The notes under the pieces were generated by a model, which had not been told where the DNA came from, searched no databases, and worked only from the letters and a program-made list of their open reading frames with translations. Below are positions 37,239-46,981 of a DNA stretch of 64,000 nucleotides, one piece after another; the stretch's first letter is position 1, and every line of letters starts with the position of its first letter. Made by a program: the position numbers and the translations under genes. The DNA is taken from assembly GCF_003686955.1 (NCBI RefSeq), contig NZ_RCVM01000005.1, positions 1-64,000 on the forward strand. Direction: 5' to 3'. The stretch comes from Streptococcus hillyeri. Its GTDB lineage: Bacteria; Bacillota; Bacilli; Lactobacillales; Streptococcaceae.

Positions 37239-40200
37239 GTGGTTGACGTAAATCGTTTTAAATCTATGCAAATCAGATTAGCCTCACCAAGTAAGGTCCG
37301 TTCATGGTCTTATGGTGAAGTTAAAAAACCTGAAACAATCAACTACCGTACGCTCAAACCAGAACGTGAAGGTCTCTTTGACGAAGTCATTTTTGGACCT
37401 ACAAAAGACTGGGAATGTGCTTGTGGTAAATACAAACGTATCCGTTATAAAGGAATTGTCTGCGACCGTTGTGGTGTCGAAGTGACACGTGCTAAAGTTC
37501 GTCGTGAACGTATGGGACACATCGAGCTTAAAGCACCAATTTCTCACATTTGGTACTTCAAAGGTATTCCATCACGTATGGGGCTTACCCTTGATATGAG
37601 TCCACGTGCGCTTGAAGAAGTTATTTATTTTGCTGCTTATGTGGTCATTGATCCAATGGATACCCCACTTGAGCCAAAATCACTTTTGACTGAACGTGAA
37701 TACCGTGAAAAACTTCAAGAGTACGGCTACGGTTCATTTGTTGCGAAAATGGGTGCGGAAGCTATCCAAGATCTTCTTAAACGCGTCGATTTGTCAAAAG
37801 AAATCGCAGAGCTTAAAGAAGAGTTGAAGTCAGCAACAGGTCAAAAACGTGTTAAAGCTGTTCGTCGATTGGACGTGCTTGACGCTTTCTATAAATCTGG
37901 AAACAAACCTGAATGGATGATTCTTAACATCTTGCCAGTTATTCCACCAGATTTACGTCCGATGGTTCAATTGGATGGTGGTCGTTTTGCCGCTTCTGAC
38001 TTGAATGACCTTTACCGCCGTGTTATCAACCGTAACAACCGTTTGGCTCGTCTCTTGGAACTTAACGCTCCAGGTATCATCGTGCAAAACGAAAAACGTA
38101 TGTTGCAAGAAGCGGTCGATGCGCTTATTGATAATGGTCGTCGTGGTCGTCCAATTACAGGACCAGGTAGCCGTCCATTGAAATCTTTGAGCCACATGCT
38201 TAAAGGTAAACAAGGACGTTTCCGTCAAAACTTGCTCGGTAAACGTGTTGACTTCTCAGGACGTTCCGTTATTGCCGTTGGTCCAACGCTTAAAATGTAC
38301 CAATGTGGTGTGCCACGTGAAATGGCAATTGAGCTCTTCAAACCATTTGTGATGCGTGAAATCGTTGCCCGTGATATGGCTGGTAACGTTAAAGCGGCTA
38401 AACGTATGGTTGAGCGTGGAGACGAGCGCATTTGGGACCTTCTTGAAGAAGTAATCAAAGAACACCCAGTTCTTCTTAACCGCGCACCGACTCTTCACCG
38501 TCTTGGTATCCAAGCCTTTGAACCAGTTCTTATCGATGGTAAAGCCCTTCGTCTTCACCCACTTGTGTGTGAGGCCTACAATGCCGACTTCGATGGAGAC
38601 CAAATGGCGATCCACGTGCCACTTTCAGAAGAAGCTCAAGCAGAAGCTCGTCTTTTGATGCTTGCTGCGGAGCACATTTTGAACCCTAAAGATGGTAAAC
38701 CAGTTGTTACCCCATCTCAGGATATGGTACTTGGTAACTACTACCTTACAATGGAAGATGCTGGTCGTGAAGGTGAAGGTATGGTCTTCAAGGACCGCGA
38801 TGAAGCTGTTATGGCTTACCGCAATGGTTATGTTCACTTGCACTCACGTGTCGGTATTGCTGTTGATAGCATGCCAAATAAACCTTGGAAACCAAATCAA
38901 CTTCACAAAATCATGGTGACAACTGTTGGTAAAATCCTCTTTAATGATGTGATTCCAGCAGAAATTCCTTACCTTCAAGAGCCAAACAATGCAAACTTGA
39001 CAGAAGGAACACCTGATAAATACTTCCTTGAACCAGGACAAAACATCCAAGAAGTGATTGATGGCTTAGCAATCAATGTGCCATTCAAGAAGAAAAATCT
39101 TGGTAATATCATTGCTGAAACCTTCAAACGTCTTCGTACAACAGAAACTTCTGCTTTCCTTGACCGTTTGAAAGACCTTGGTTACTATCACTCAACTCTT
39201 GCTGGCTTGACTGTGGGTATTGCCGACATCCCTGTTATTGATAACAAAGCTGAGATTATTGAAGCAGCTCACGAAAAAGTTGAGCAAATCAATAAAGCCT
39301 TCCGTCGTGGTTTGATGACAGATGATGACCGTTATGTTGCGGTTACAACAACATGGCGTGAAGCTAAAGAAGCTCTTGAAAAACGCTTGATTGAGACACA
39401 AGATCCTAAGAACCCAATCGTTATGATGATGGACTCAGGAGCCCGTGGTAACATCTCAAACTTCTCGCAACTTGCGGGTATGCGTGGTTTGATGGCTGCT
39501 CCTAATGGACGCATCATGGAACTTCCTATCCTGTCAAACTTCCGTGAAGGTCTTAGCGTTTTGGAAATGTTCTTCTCAACTCACGGTGCGCGTAAAGGTA
39601 TGACGGATACGGCTCTTAAGACAGCCGACTCAGGTTACCTTACTCGTCGTTTGGTTGACGTTGCCCAAGATGTTATTATCCGTGAAGATGATTGTGGTAC
39701 TGACCGTGGTCTTCTTATCCGTGCTATTACAGATGGTAAGGAAGTTACAGAAACTCTTGAAGAGCGTCTTCAAGGTCGTTACACTAAGAAAACTGTTAAA
39801 CATCCAGAGACAGGTGCTGTTATCATTGGCCCTAACAAGTTAATCACAGAAGATAAAGCTGCTGAAATTGTTAATGCAGGTGTTGAAGAAGTGACGATTC
39901 GTTCTGTGTTCACATGTAACACGCGTCATGGTGTTTGCCGTCACTGTTATGGTATCAACTTGGCAACAGGCGATGCGGTTGAAGTTGGTGAAGCAGTTGG
40001 TACAATCGCTGCGCAATCTATCGGTGAGCCAGGTACTCAGCTTACAATGCGTACCTTCCACACGGGTGGTGTAGCCTCAAATACCGATATCACTCAGGGT
40101 CTTCCACGTATCCAAGAGATCTTTGAAGCTCGTAACCCTAAAGGGGAAGCAGTTATCACAGAAGTTAAAGGTACTGTTATCGAGATTGAAGAAGATGCGT

Positions 40201-40877
40201 CAACACGTACTAAGAAAGTTTACGTTCAAGGTGAGACTGGTATGGGAGAATATGTCGTACCATTTACAGCTCGCATGAAAGTTGCTGTTGGTGACGAAGT
40301 TGCTCGTGGTGCGGCCCTTACGGAAGGGTCAATCCAGCCAAAACGTTTACTTGAAGTTCGTGACACACTTTCTGTTGAAACTTACTTGCTTGCGGAAGTT
40401 CAAAAAGTATACCGTAGCCAAGGGGTAGAAATCGGAGATAAACACGTTGAGGTAATGGTTCGCCAAATGCTTCGCAAAGTTCGTGTTATGGATCCAGGTG
40501 ATACTGATCTTCTTCCAGGTACTTTGATGGATATCGCAGATTTCACAGATGCTAACAAAGAAATTGTTATTTCTGGTGGTATTCCAGCGACATCTCGTCC
40601 AGTCCTCATGGGAATTACAAAAGCTTCTCTTGAAACTAACTCATTCTTGTCGGCTGCATCCTTCCAAGAAACAACACGTGTTCTTACAGATGCTGCTATC
40701 CGTGGTAAGAAAGATCACCTTCTTGGTCTTAAAGAAAATGTTATCATCGGTAAAATCATCCCAGCTGGTACTGGTATGGCTCGTTACCGCAACATTGAAC
40801 CACAAGCAATCAATGAAGTTGAAATCATTGAAGAAGCAGAAACGACAGAAGAAGTGGTTACAACAGAAGCAGAATAA
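37239..40877 (+). CDS. rpoC: RNA polymerase beta' subunit
   Basis: Catalytic subunit of RNA polymerase, 1212 residues. The start is the GTG at 37239 ([11 protein letters not shown]), 8 bp after AAAGAAAGG, as in other streptococci; the frame extends 19 codons upstream without coding character. The zinc site is [20 protein letters not shown] (about 60-80), the active-site Mg motif is [10 protein letters not shown] (about 450), and the trigger-loop region and second zinc cluster ([13 protein letters not shown]) are present. It ends in an acidic tail. Confidence 0.98.
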   Translation: MVDVNRFKSMQIRLASPSKVRSWSYGEVKKPETINYRTLKPEREGLFDEVIFGPTKDWECACGKYKRIRYKGIVCDRCGVEVTRAKVRRERMGHIELKAPISHIWYFKGIPSRMGLTLDMSPRALEEVIYFAAYVVIDPMDTPLEPKSLLTEREYREKLQEYGYGSFVAKMGAEAIQDLLKRVDLSKEIAELKEELKSATGQKRVKAVRRLDVLDAFYKSGNKPEWMILNILPVIPPDLRPMVQLDGGRFAASDLNDLYRRVINRNNRLARLLELNAPGIIVQNEKRMLQEAVDALIDNGRRGRPITGPGSRPLKSLSHMLKGKQGRFRQNLLGKRVDFSGRSVIAVGPTLKMYQCGVPREMAIELFKPFVMREIVARDMAGNVKAAKRMVERGDERIWDLLEEVIKEHPVLLNRAPTLHRLGIQAFEPVLIDGKALRLHPLVCEAYNADFDGDQMAIHVPLSEEAQAEARLLMLAAEHILNPKDGKPVVTPSQDMVLGNYYLTMEDAGREGEGMVFKDRDEAVMAYRNGYVHLHSRVGIAVDSMPNKPWKPNQLHKIMVTTVGKILFNDVIPAEIPYLQEPNNANLTEGTPDKYFLEPGQNIQEVIDGLAINVPFKKKNLGNIIAETFKRLRTTETSAFLDRLKDLGYYHSTLAGLTVGIADIPVIDNKAEIIEAAHEKVEQINKAFRRGLMTDDDRYVAVTTTWREAKEALEKRLIETQDPKNPIVMMMDSGARGNISNFSQLAGMRGLMAAPNGRIMELPILSNFREGLSVLEMFFSTHGARKGMTDTALKTADSGYLTRRLVDVAQDVIIREDDCGTDRGLLIRAITDGKEVTETLEERLQGRYTKKTVKHPETGAVIIGPNKLITEDKAAEIVNAGVEEVTIRSVFTCNTRHGVCRHCYGINLATGDAVEVGEAVGTIAAQSIGEPGTQLTMRTFHTGGVASNTDITQGLPRIQEIFEARNPKGEAVITEVKGTVIEIEEDASTRTKKVYVQGETGMGEYVVPFTARMKVAVGDEVARGAALTEGSIQPKRLLEVRDTLSVETYLLAEVQKVYRSQGVEIGDKHVEVMVRQMLRKVRVMDPGDTDLLPGTLMDIADFTDANKEIVISGGIPATSRPVLMGITKASLETNSFLSAASFQETTRVLTDAAIRGKKDHLLGLKENVIIGKIIPAGTGMARYRNIEPQAINEVEIIEEAETTEEVVTTEAE

Positions 40878-40941
40878 GATAATCGTTGCTTAAATTGGTT
40901 TTTTGAATCGATTGGTAGCTGATTTGGAAAATCATAAAACA

Positions 40942-40970
40942 AGGCGACTCCTGAAGGGGTCGTCTTTTTG
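40942..40970 (+). terminator. rpoC terminator
   Basis: AGGCGACTCC pairs with GGGGTCGTCT (two wobble pairs) around TGAA, followed by TTTTG. The following 265 bp to the protease gene contain a -10 (TATACT near 41192) and AGGAG before the start, no gene. Confidence 0.8.
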
Positions 40971-41236
40971 AGTATCTGTTAATAAAAATGCCTCTTTGTG
41001 AATTATGGTGGGGAACTTATAAAAATCAAGATAGGCAATATTTTATACCTACCAGGCTTATTCATTTTATAAGTGATTAATGGTGTCTCTCTCATGGCAA
41101 AAAGGGATCTCTAAGATTCCTTGCCAGCTGGAAATAATATTAAAATATACTTGATTAAGTGTATATAATTAGGTAAATAGGTTAAACCATGTTATACTAA
41201 GAGAGTAATTATATTAACTTAGGAGATTAATACCCC

Positions 41237-44200
41237 ATGCCAAGAATCCAACGATTCTCAATTAAAAAATTATCAGTAGGTGTTTGTTCTATTTGCATCG
41301 GATATGCTTTTTTATCAGGTGCAGTTGTTCGAGCAGATGTTGTCACTGATACTGCGGAGTCTACTGCAGTAGTTGTATCTGATTTGAAACAGGCTTCAGA
41401 GGATTCAGCACCTTTGCTGACTAAGGAAGAACAGCCGATCTTAGGTAGTGAGCCAGTTTTAGAAGACGTAGAAGAGACACAACAACTTCAACCACAGGAT
41501 TCTGAGTCTACTGCTCTACCATTGACAAAAGACCTAGAGGTGACTGATAAAGTATCTCCTGAAAATACAGCGGTAGAAGCTCCTAAAGAAGTGTCAAAGA
41601 GTGAAGAAGATGCAAGTGCTCCTCTTTCTCAGACAGGATTTAGAGCCGCAACTACAGCAACGACAGGGTCTCAGACTGCTATAGATGTTTTAACAGAAGA
41701 AGCGGCAACATTCCCGAATAGCAAGGTTATAGCAATATTAAGTAGTGACGATCAAAAGCGTTTGAATGAGATAGTGGTCACTAACTTTGAAACTAAGGCT
41801 AATGAAGTTGCTCTTCGTGATGTGGTGAAACCTGTCACATCGTTGACAATTGACCAAATTACAAAGTATTTAACGCCGACCATCACTAAATTGCGCACCG
41901 AAGCTAAAAACCGTGGCGAAGATATTACTAATACTGAGGTTTTGAAAGGTATTGTTGCACAGGCAAATAAACAAGCCCTAGCTGCCGCCAATGCCGACCT
42001 TTATAAGGATGAGGCGTTTAGCAATTTAGCACCAGAGGCTAAGACGTTGTTGACTTCTTTCTTGGATAAAGGGTTGTTGGCAACTAACCAGCAATTGACA
42101 GTTTCCCAATTGAGAGCGGATTTAGGGGCTCTGTATCGTGGTGTTCTCTATTTGCAACAACAATTTTCGTTTGCGGCGGATTTGCCAGAGCGCTTAGTCT
42201 TTGATCCACAAATGATTAGTGGAACTGCAGAACGTGATACTGCTTACGATCGCTTAAAAGCATATGGTACGGTATCACTAAAAGACCCTCAACGGGTGAA
42301 GCGGTCTATGACCTTACTTCAAAACATTAATCAATTTCAAGATCGTAAAGTAGCTTATTACACTGGTACAGCTAATCCAGCAGATTTGGTGGAACGTTTA
42401 GCCCAAGAAAAAGGGAAATCGGCAGCTGATTATTTTGAGGAGCAGACACAAGCTCTAGTTGGGTCAGTTTCTGGAACACGTATTTTTGACTTATTGAAGG
42501 CAAATAGACCGGAGTTGATTTTACCGCTCTTGTCACAAGGGAAAGGCCTTTACGCAGCAACAACTTCTAAAACGGTATCGGTTGGAATGCTGGCTAGCTA
42601 TGTTGATCAATTCCCAGAATTAGCGAACTTTAACAAAGCTAGAGGAGATAAGCAACCCGAGTTACCATTCTTTGCGCAGCCATTGGCTTACCAAGAGAAT
42701 TTTGTGAAGTTCTTAGAGTCGGTCAAGGTGAAACCAATTTCTTTCACATTGGCTATTGACACCATGAACCGCTATAATACATCTGGAAAAATTGGTTGGT
42801 CACCGAGTGAGGGAGATAATGCAGAGAAGGCTGTCATTAATTTCTTTGTACCAATGAATTACTATGATTCTACCTATTCTAACGCTAAGAATTTGGGTGG
42901 AATGTCTACGAGTCAAACGTCAATGCGCATTTTTGAAAATCGCTTGATGGCCAAAGAAGCGGCAGGATTAGCTGTTTTCACTCATGAATTAACCCACAGT
43001 AATGATGAAGAAGGATTGTTTGGTGGGACTTATCAAAAGAATGGTCGTAGAAAAGGTCAAGGAGCGGAGCTTTATGCACGTGGCTTGTTTGAGGTGATTG
43101 ACAATACGCAAAATCAAAAAGCGAGTGAATTTGTTCCTGTCTTTAACTTGAACACAGCTATTGAGATTGCCAAGACACCAAATCGTGTTCAGGCAGCGCT
43201 TCCTCAAACGTCTAAAGAAGCCTTGGAAAACTATAGTAGAAACTTGATGGATTTGGTTGCCTACTTAGAAGTTAAAGAGGCTGAAGCAGCTCTTGCTAGC
43301 CTATCAGCTGAAGATCAAGCGATTTACTTTAATAAGGTTGCTCAAGTGAATCCACAGTTGCGTAGTGGTGCTGTTGATACAGCGCGTGTGGCAAATAAAT
43401 CAACCAATGACCAGTTTGTCCCATTTGGAAAACTCGGTCAAGCGGAGTTTAAGCCAGCAACCAGTGTTGCAGATTTAGTGGATCAAGCAGCGGTCAGTGG
43501 TCAGTTTATCCCACGAGGGGTAACACCATTTATCCGCAATCTTGATACCAACCAATATGATAATGTACCGCTATTAGAAAGTTTTTATGCAGCGAATGTT
43601 GCTCCTTCTGGTATGAATACGGTAGGTGATATTAGCTTTAAACGTAATGCCTATGAAATTCTTGGTTGGCAGGGCTGGGATGCTTTTGTAGACTATTTGA
43701 GTAACCGTTATACAAGTGACCAAGAGGTGTTTTCTAAAATCTTAGCCGATGACACGGAAAAAAGCTGGGCTGATTATAAGAAAGCTCAGTATAACCGCTT
43801 ATCAGAATTAGAAGCAGTTAATCATCTTTGGGAAACAGATACCTTAATGGCAGATTTGAAGGTGGCTATTCAAAAAGATTTGGCAGTTATCAAAAACTTT
43901 AAAGCTCAGGTTGAACCTAGCTGGACAACTGCTACTGTAACAGATTCTGAAGTTGCTAGCCGCCTTGGTTTCCCAACACAGGCAACTAATGTCCGTAAAG
44001 TTAAATTGGCAATCTTGCGAGCAGCATTAGATTATAATGAATTAGTTGAGACTGTCTTAGTAAAAGATCAAATAGAAACAGCAAAAGGCTCAGGGCTTGC
44101 TCAAGATGCGAAACCAGAGTTAATCTGGGAAATCGCGAAAGGTTCAGGTCTTGTTCAAGAAGAGAAACCCGAATTAGTTTGGGAAATCGCGAAAGGCTCA

Positions 44201-44452
44201 GGGCTTGTTCAAGATGCAAAACCCGAATTAGTTTGGGAGACCGCAAAAGGTCCAGGTCTCGTTCAAGATGCGAAACCAGAGTTAATCTGGGAAATCGCGA
44301 AAGGCTCAGGTCTTGTTCAAGATGCAAAACCCGAATTAATCTGGGAGACCGCGAAAGGTTCAGGTCTTGTTCAAGAAGAGAAACCCGAATTAGTTTGGGA
44401 AATCGCGAAAGGTTCAGGTCTTGTTCAAGAATCTAAACCAGAGTTATTGTAG
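41237..44452 (+). CDS. M26-type zinc metalloprotease, cut short by an in-frame TAG
   Basis: 1071 residues before a TAG; the same frame continues to 44923. YSIRK-like signal (FSIKKLSVGVCSICIG), an acidic variable region, then a protease domain with HELTH (583-587) and Glu611 in GAELYARG as the third zinc ligand; NGRRKGQGAELYARGLF parallels the GRRSGLGPE segment of pneumococcal Zmp proteins, with four extra residues. It is shorter than typical ZmpB/ZmpC or IgA1 proteases (about 1800-2000) and carries its LPXTG at the C-terminus. The substrate is unknown; IgA1 is only one possibility. The stop is in the seventh of twelve 18-residue repeats, so the product would be secreted without its anchor. 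Confidence 0.82.
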   Translation: MPRIQRFSIKKLSVGVCSICIGYAFLSGAVVRADVVTDTAESTAVVVSDLKQASEDSAPLLTKEEQPILGSEPVLEDVEETQQLQPQDSESTALPLTKDLEVTDKVSPENTAVEAPKEVSKSEEDASAPLSQTGFRAATTATTGSQTAIDVLTEEAATFPNSKVIAILSSDDQKRLNEIVVTNFETKANEVALRDVVKPVTSLTIDQITKYLTPTITKLRTEAKNRGEDITNTEVLKGIVAQANKQALAAANADLYKDEAFSNLAPEAKTLLTSFLDKGLLATNQQLTVSQLRADLGALYRGVLYLQQQFSFAADLPERLVFDPQMISGTAERDTAYDRLKAYGTVSLKDPQRVKRSMTLLQNINQFQDRKVAYYTGTANPADLVERLAQEKGKSAADYFEEQTQALVGSVSGTRIFDLLKANRPELILPLLSQGKGLYAATTSKTVSVGMLASYVDQFPELANFNKARGDKQPELPFFAQPLAYQENFVKFLESVKVKPISFTLAIDTMNRYNTSGKIGWSPSEGDNAEKAVINFFVPMNYYDSTYSNAKNLGGMSTSQTSMRIFENRLMAKEAAGLAVFTHELTHSNDEEGLFGGTYQKNGRRKGQGAELYARGLFEVIDNTQNQKASEFVPVFNLNTAIEIAKTPNRVQAALPQTSKEALENYSRNLMDLVAYLEVKEAEAALASLSAEDQAIYFNKVAQVNPQLRSGAVDTARVANKSTNDQFVPFGKLGQAEFKPATSVADLVDQAAVSGQFIPRGVTPFIRNLDTNQYDNVPLLESFYAANVAPSGMNTVGDISFKRNAYEILGWQGWDAFVDYLSNRYTSDQEVFSKILADDTEKSWADYKKAQYNRLSELEAVNHLWETDTLMADLKVAIQKDLAVIKNFKAQVEPSWTTATVTDSEVASRLGFPTQATNVRKVKLAILRAALDYNELVETVLVKDQIETAKGSGLAQDAKPELIWEIAKGSGLVQEEKPELVWEIAKGSGLVQDAKPELVWETAKGPGLVQDAKPELIWEIAKGSGLVQDAKPELIWETAKGSGLVQEEKPELVWEIAKGSGLVQESKPELL

Positions 44453-44724
44453 GAAACAGCAAAAGGTTCAGGGCTTGTTCAAGAATCTAAACCAGAGTTA
44501 ATCTGGAAGACTGCTAAAGGCTTAGGTCTTGTTCAAGAAGAGAAACCCGAATTAGTTTGGGAAATCGCCAAAGGCTCAGGTCTTGTTCAAGAATCTAAAC
44601 CAGAGTTAATCTGGGAGACTGCTAAAGGTTCAGGGCTTGTTCAAGAATCTAAACCAGAGTTAATCTGGGAAACGGCGAAAGGCTCAGGTATCACACAAGC
44701 TCAAAAACCAGAAGCAGAGTTACT
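44075..44724 (+). repeat. Twelve tandem 54-bp repeats
   Basis: Each unit encodes about ETAKGSGLVQESKPELIW, 18 residues, with variation at QD/QE and I/V positions. Units 1-6 are followed by unit 7 ending in a stop, then five more and a degenerate last unit. Such arrays form wall-spanning stalks and change length by slipped-strand events. Confidence 0.9.
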
Positions 44725-44923
44725 AATCCAACAATTAGGTACTCAAAATCAAAAAGTTGATCAAATGGCTACAAAGGAATCAAATAACACTACCGCTGAG
44801 ACGACTTCTGCCAAACTACCTGAGACAGGTGAACAATTTAATTTCCTAGCGTTACTGGGCTGGCTATTATTATCTGTATTTAGCTGGATTACATTTGGTG
44901 ATAAGAAAAAAGATACGAATTAA
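44453..44923 (+). pseudogene. Severed C-terminal end of the metalloprotease (repeats, LPETG anchor)
   Basis: In frame with the upstream gene after the TAG at 44450-44452. It encodes five more repeat units, a linker, the sortase signal LPETG, a hydrophobic helix (LLGWLLLSVFSWITF) and the tail DKKKDTN. The stop replaces a Trp codon: the repeat consensus ATC-TGG reads TTG-TAG here, three base changes in six. All else is intact, so readthrough or a single reversion would restore anchoring. Confidence 0.85.
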
Positions 44924-45210
44924 AGGACGTTACAGTACTGTTAATCATATTACTAGTGACAATCATTGGTGATTTTAATCCTGATTTTCTATTTTGGAAA
45001 ATCAGTGAAAAAGTTGAAAACGCATTCTGAGCATATATTTTCCTATTTCTTTAAAAAAGGTTTATAATAATCGAACAGTTAGATAAATAGTGGAAAGGAA
45101 TGTTCAGTTAATAGGTCTAACTGAACGGGGACAAGTTTATCAAGAAAAAGGTCTATCCTTATTTGAATATCAGGCAGTCAATAGCTGCTTTTGTCCCTTG
45201 CGTTTAAATT

Positions 45211-45576
45211 ATGTATCAAGTAATCAATTTATGTGGAGATTTCGAGCCTTGGTGGTTTTTAGATGATTGGAAAGAAGATATCACTGAACTCCAAGAGTTT
45301 AGCACTTTTGAAGAAGCGGAACAGCATTTCTTAAAACAGTGGCAGGACTTGCAGAAAGGCTTTCCCTATTTTGAGAGCCGTTCGGATTATTTAGCAGCTT
45401 TTTGGGATAATAAAGAGCTCCGCTGGTGTGAAGAGTGTACAGAGGATTTGCAACAATACCATTCCATTTTATTGCTCAAAGATTATCAACTCATTAGCGA
45501 AGACAGGTATAACGATAAACTGTCTATTTCCAATGCGGAACCTCGTCAACCCTCAAGTTGTCGCCTATCTCTTTAA
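45211..45576 (+). CDS. DUF1033 family protein
   Basis: A 121-residue protein starting MYQVINLCGDFEPWWFLDDW, the recognisable opening of the DUF1033 family, with FPYFESRSDYLAAFWD and RWCEECTEDLQQYHS in the middle. Function unknown. In related streptococci this gene follows rpoC and precedes the competence pilus operon; here the M26 protease is inserted between rpoC and it, and the pilus genes are not next. No good ribosome-binding site is visible, and the last 20 residues are Ser/Arg-rich. Confidence 0.8.
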   Translation: MYQVINLCGDFEPWWFLDDWKEDITELQEFSTFEEAEQHFLKQWQDLQKGFPYFESRSDYLAAFWDNKELRWCEECTEDLQQYHSILLLKDYQLISEDRYNDKLSISNAEPRQPSSCRLSL

Positions 45577-45639
45577 ATCTATTCTTAGTGAGACTGGAAA
45601 AAATTCCGGTCTCCTATTTTTTGTCCCTAATAACCACTG

Positions 45640-46175
45640 ATACTCATCCAAAATTAAAATTAGCAGTTTAAGTTAAATTAAGAACCAATAAATGGCTTGA
45701 TTTACCAGAGCTTCTTTCGCCATGGTGGTATTCTTATTAGTGAGGTTGGGGCATAAATATTTCAACCTTCTATTTTTAATGGTAATAACAGATTGACGCA
45801 GTGGTTGATTGGAGGTCTGCAACTGGACACTTCTTCATTTTCAAGTGTCCACCTAAAATAGTCCACTGGACTATTTTACTACCACGCAATCGTTAGCGGC
45901 CATCCTAATCAACTGTGCGGAGGTGGGACGACGAAGTCAATTTCTTCGAAATCATGACTTCTGTCCCACTCTCAGCCTGAGCTTAGAAACCTGGGAGCGA
46001 AGGAAACCTAGGCTTGCCAAGAAGGAATGGAACTCTGTAGGAGGGGAGGTTCTGACACTGACTTGGTCAGCTTCATTTCCCACCTCAAAAGGTCTCCTAG
46101 ACCTTTTGAGCGCCCCACACCACATTAGGAGAAGTGCTAACAAAAATACTAAATAAAAACTAATTGACTTTATTA
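45640..46175 (-). repeat. MITE-like dispersed repeat, copy E (longest, contains second repeat)
   Basis: The left end is TA-CTCATCCAAAATT; the right end is the CATTAGGAGAAGTGCTAAC...AATTGACTTTAT-TA type shared with B and H. A second repeat unit (about 45776-45925, related to 12573-12725) sits inside it. It also holds AAATAGTCCACTGGACTATTT and CTCAAAAGGTCT...AGACCTTTTGAG hairpins. No gene lies in 45577-46523. Confidence 0.8.
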
Positions 46176-46419
46176 ACATTTTAGAGTATCAACTTATAGA
46201 AGACTGTCCATTTTTCAGAATTATCTCCACAAAGTTTTGGCATTTCAGATATAAAGGTAATTGAAATTGTTGGTGTAAGGACAGTTGGATTGGGGATAAT
46301 AGGGGTATTTGATTATTTTTCAAAAAATCGAATTTTCTAGAGTGAAATCACTCATTGAAAATAGCAACTACGGGAATGATTCAGCTAATCAAATACTACA
46401 AAAATATTGTACTTTTTGT

Positions 46420-46444
46420 TATAATAAGGTCAGTATTAGTCAAA
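46420..46444 (+). promoter_or_regulatory. ctsR promoter with CtsR operator
   Basis: TATAAT (46420-46425) is followed at 46428-46444 by GGTCAGTATTAGTCAAA, which fits the CtsR heptad pair (GGTCAAA NNN GGTCAAA) with two mismatches. Placement just after the -10 implies autorepression. Confidence 0.75.
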
Positions 46445-46523
46445 AACCTCTAGTTTTTCGATCAGCAAAAGCGATATTAGAAAAGTGATAGCTGGAGGTA
46501 ATGAGGAATGAAAAGAGGGGCCG

Positions 46524-46979
46524 ATGGCGTTAAAAAATACATCTGATTATATTGAAGAACACATCAAACGCTTGCTTGCCCAAACAGGTGTTGCAGAAAT
46601 TCAACGGTCGCAACTGGCGGAATCTTTTCAAGTGGTTCCTAGCCAGATTAACTATGTGATTAAAACACGTTTCACGGAAAGTCGTGGCTATGTTGTTGAG
46701 AGCAAGCGAGGTGGTGGTGGCTATATTCGTATTGTTAAAGTTGCTTTCTCTGACCAGCACCATTTTTTAGGAGATTTGCTTAGCAAGCATTGCCAAAATC
46801 CTAGCGAGCAAGTTTTTGCTGATGTGATGCAGCTCCTTTATGATCACGGGGTGATTACTGAGCGAGAAGGTAATCTGTTGCTAGGCATATGTAGCGATGA
46901 GATTTTGGGAGTTGATGCTAATCAGATAAGGGCAAGGCAACTTCGGAAAATTCTTCAAAGATTAGATAGAAAAGGTTAA
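46524..46979 (+). CDS. ctsR: Transcriptional repressor of class III heat-shock genes
   Basis: A 151-residue repressor of clp genes. The N-terminal winged-helix DNA-binding domain (about 1-75) ends in KRGGGGYIRI, whose Gly loop acts as the temperature sensor in CtsR. The C-terminal dimerisation helices follow. An operator of the right type lies in its own promoter. A short overlapping frame (46508-46546) starts after GGAGG and could affect ctsR translation. clpC begins 2 bp after the stop. Confidence 0.95.
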   Translation: MALKNTSDYIEEHIKRLLAQTGVAEIQRSQLAESFQVVPSQINYVIKTRFTESRGYVVESKRGGGGYIRIVKVAFSDQHHFLGDLLSKHCQNPSEQVFADVMQLLYDHGVITEREGNLLLGICSDEILGVDANQIRARQLRKILQRLDRKG

Positions 46980-46981
46980 GT

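Noticed and set aside
45923..46179. Frames of about 75 codons on both strands in repeat E
   Set aside because: They arise from the palindromic modules of the repeat; the similar frame in repeat H (63261-63449) shows the same chance origin.
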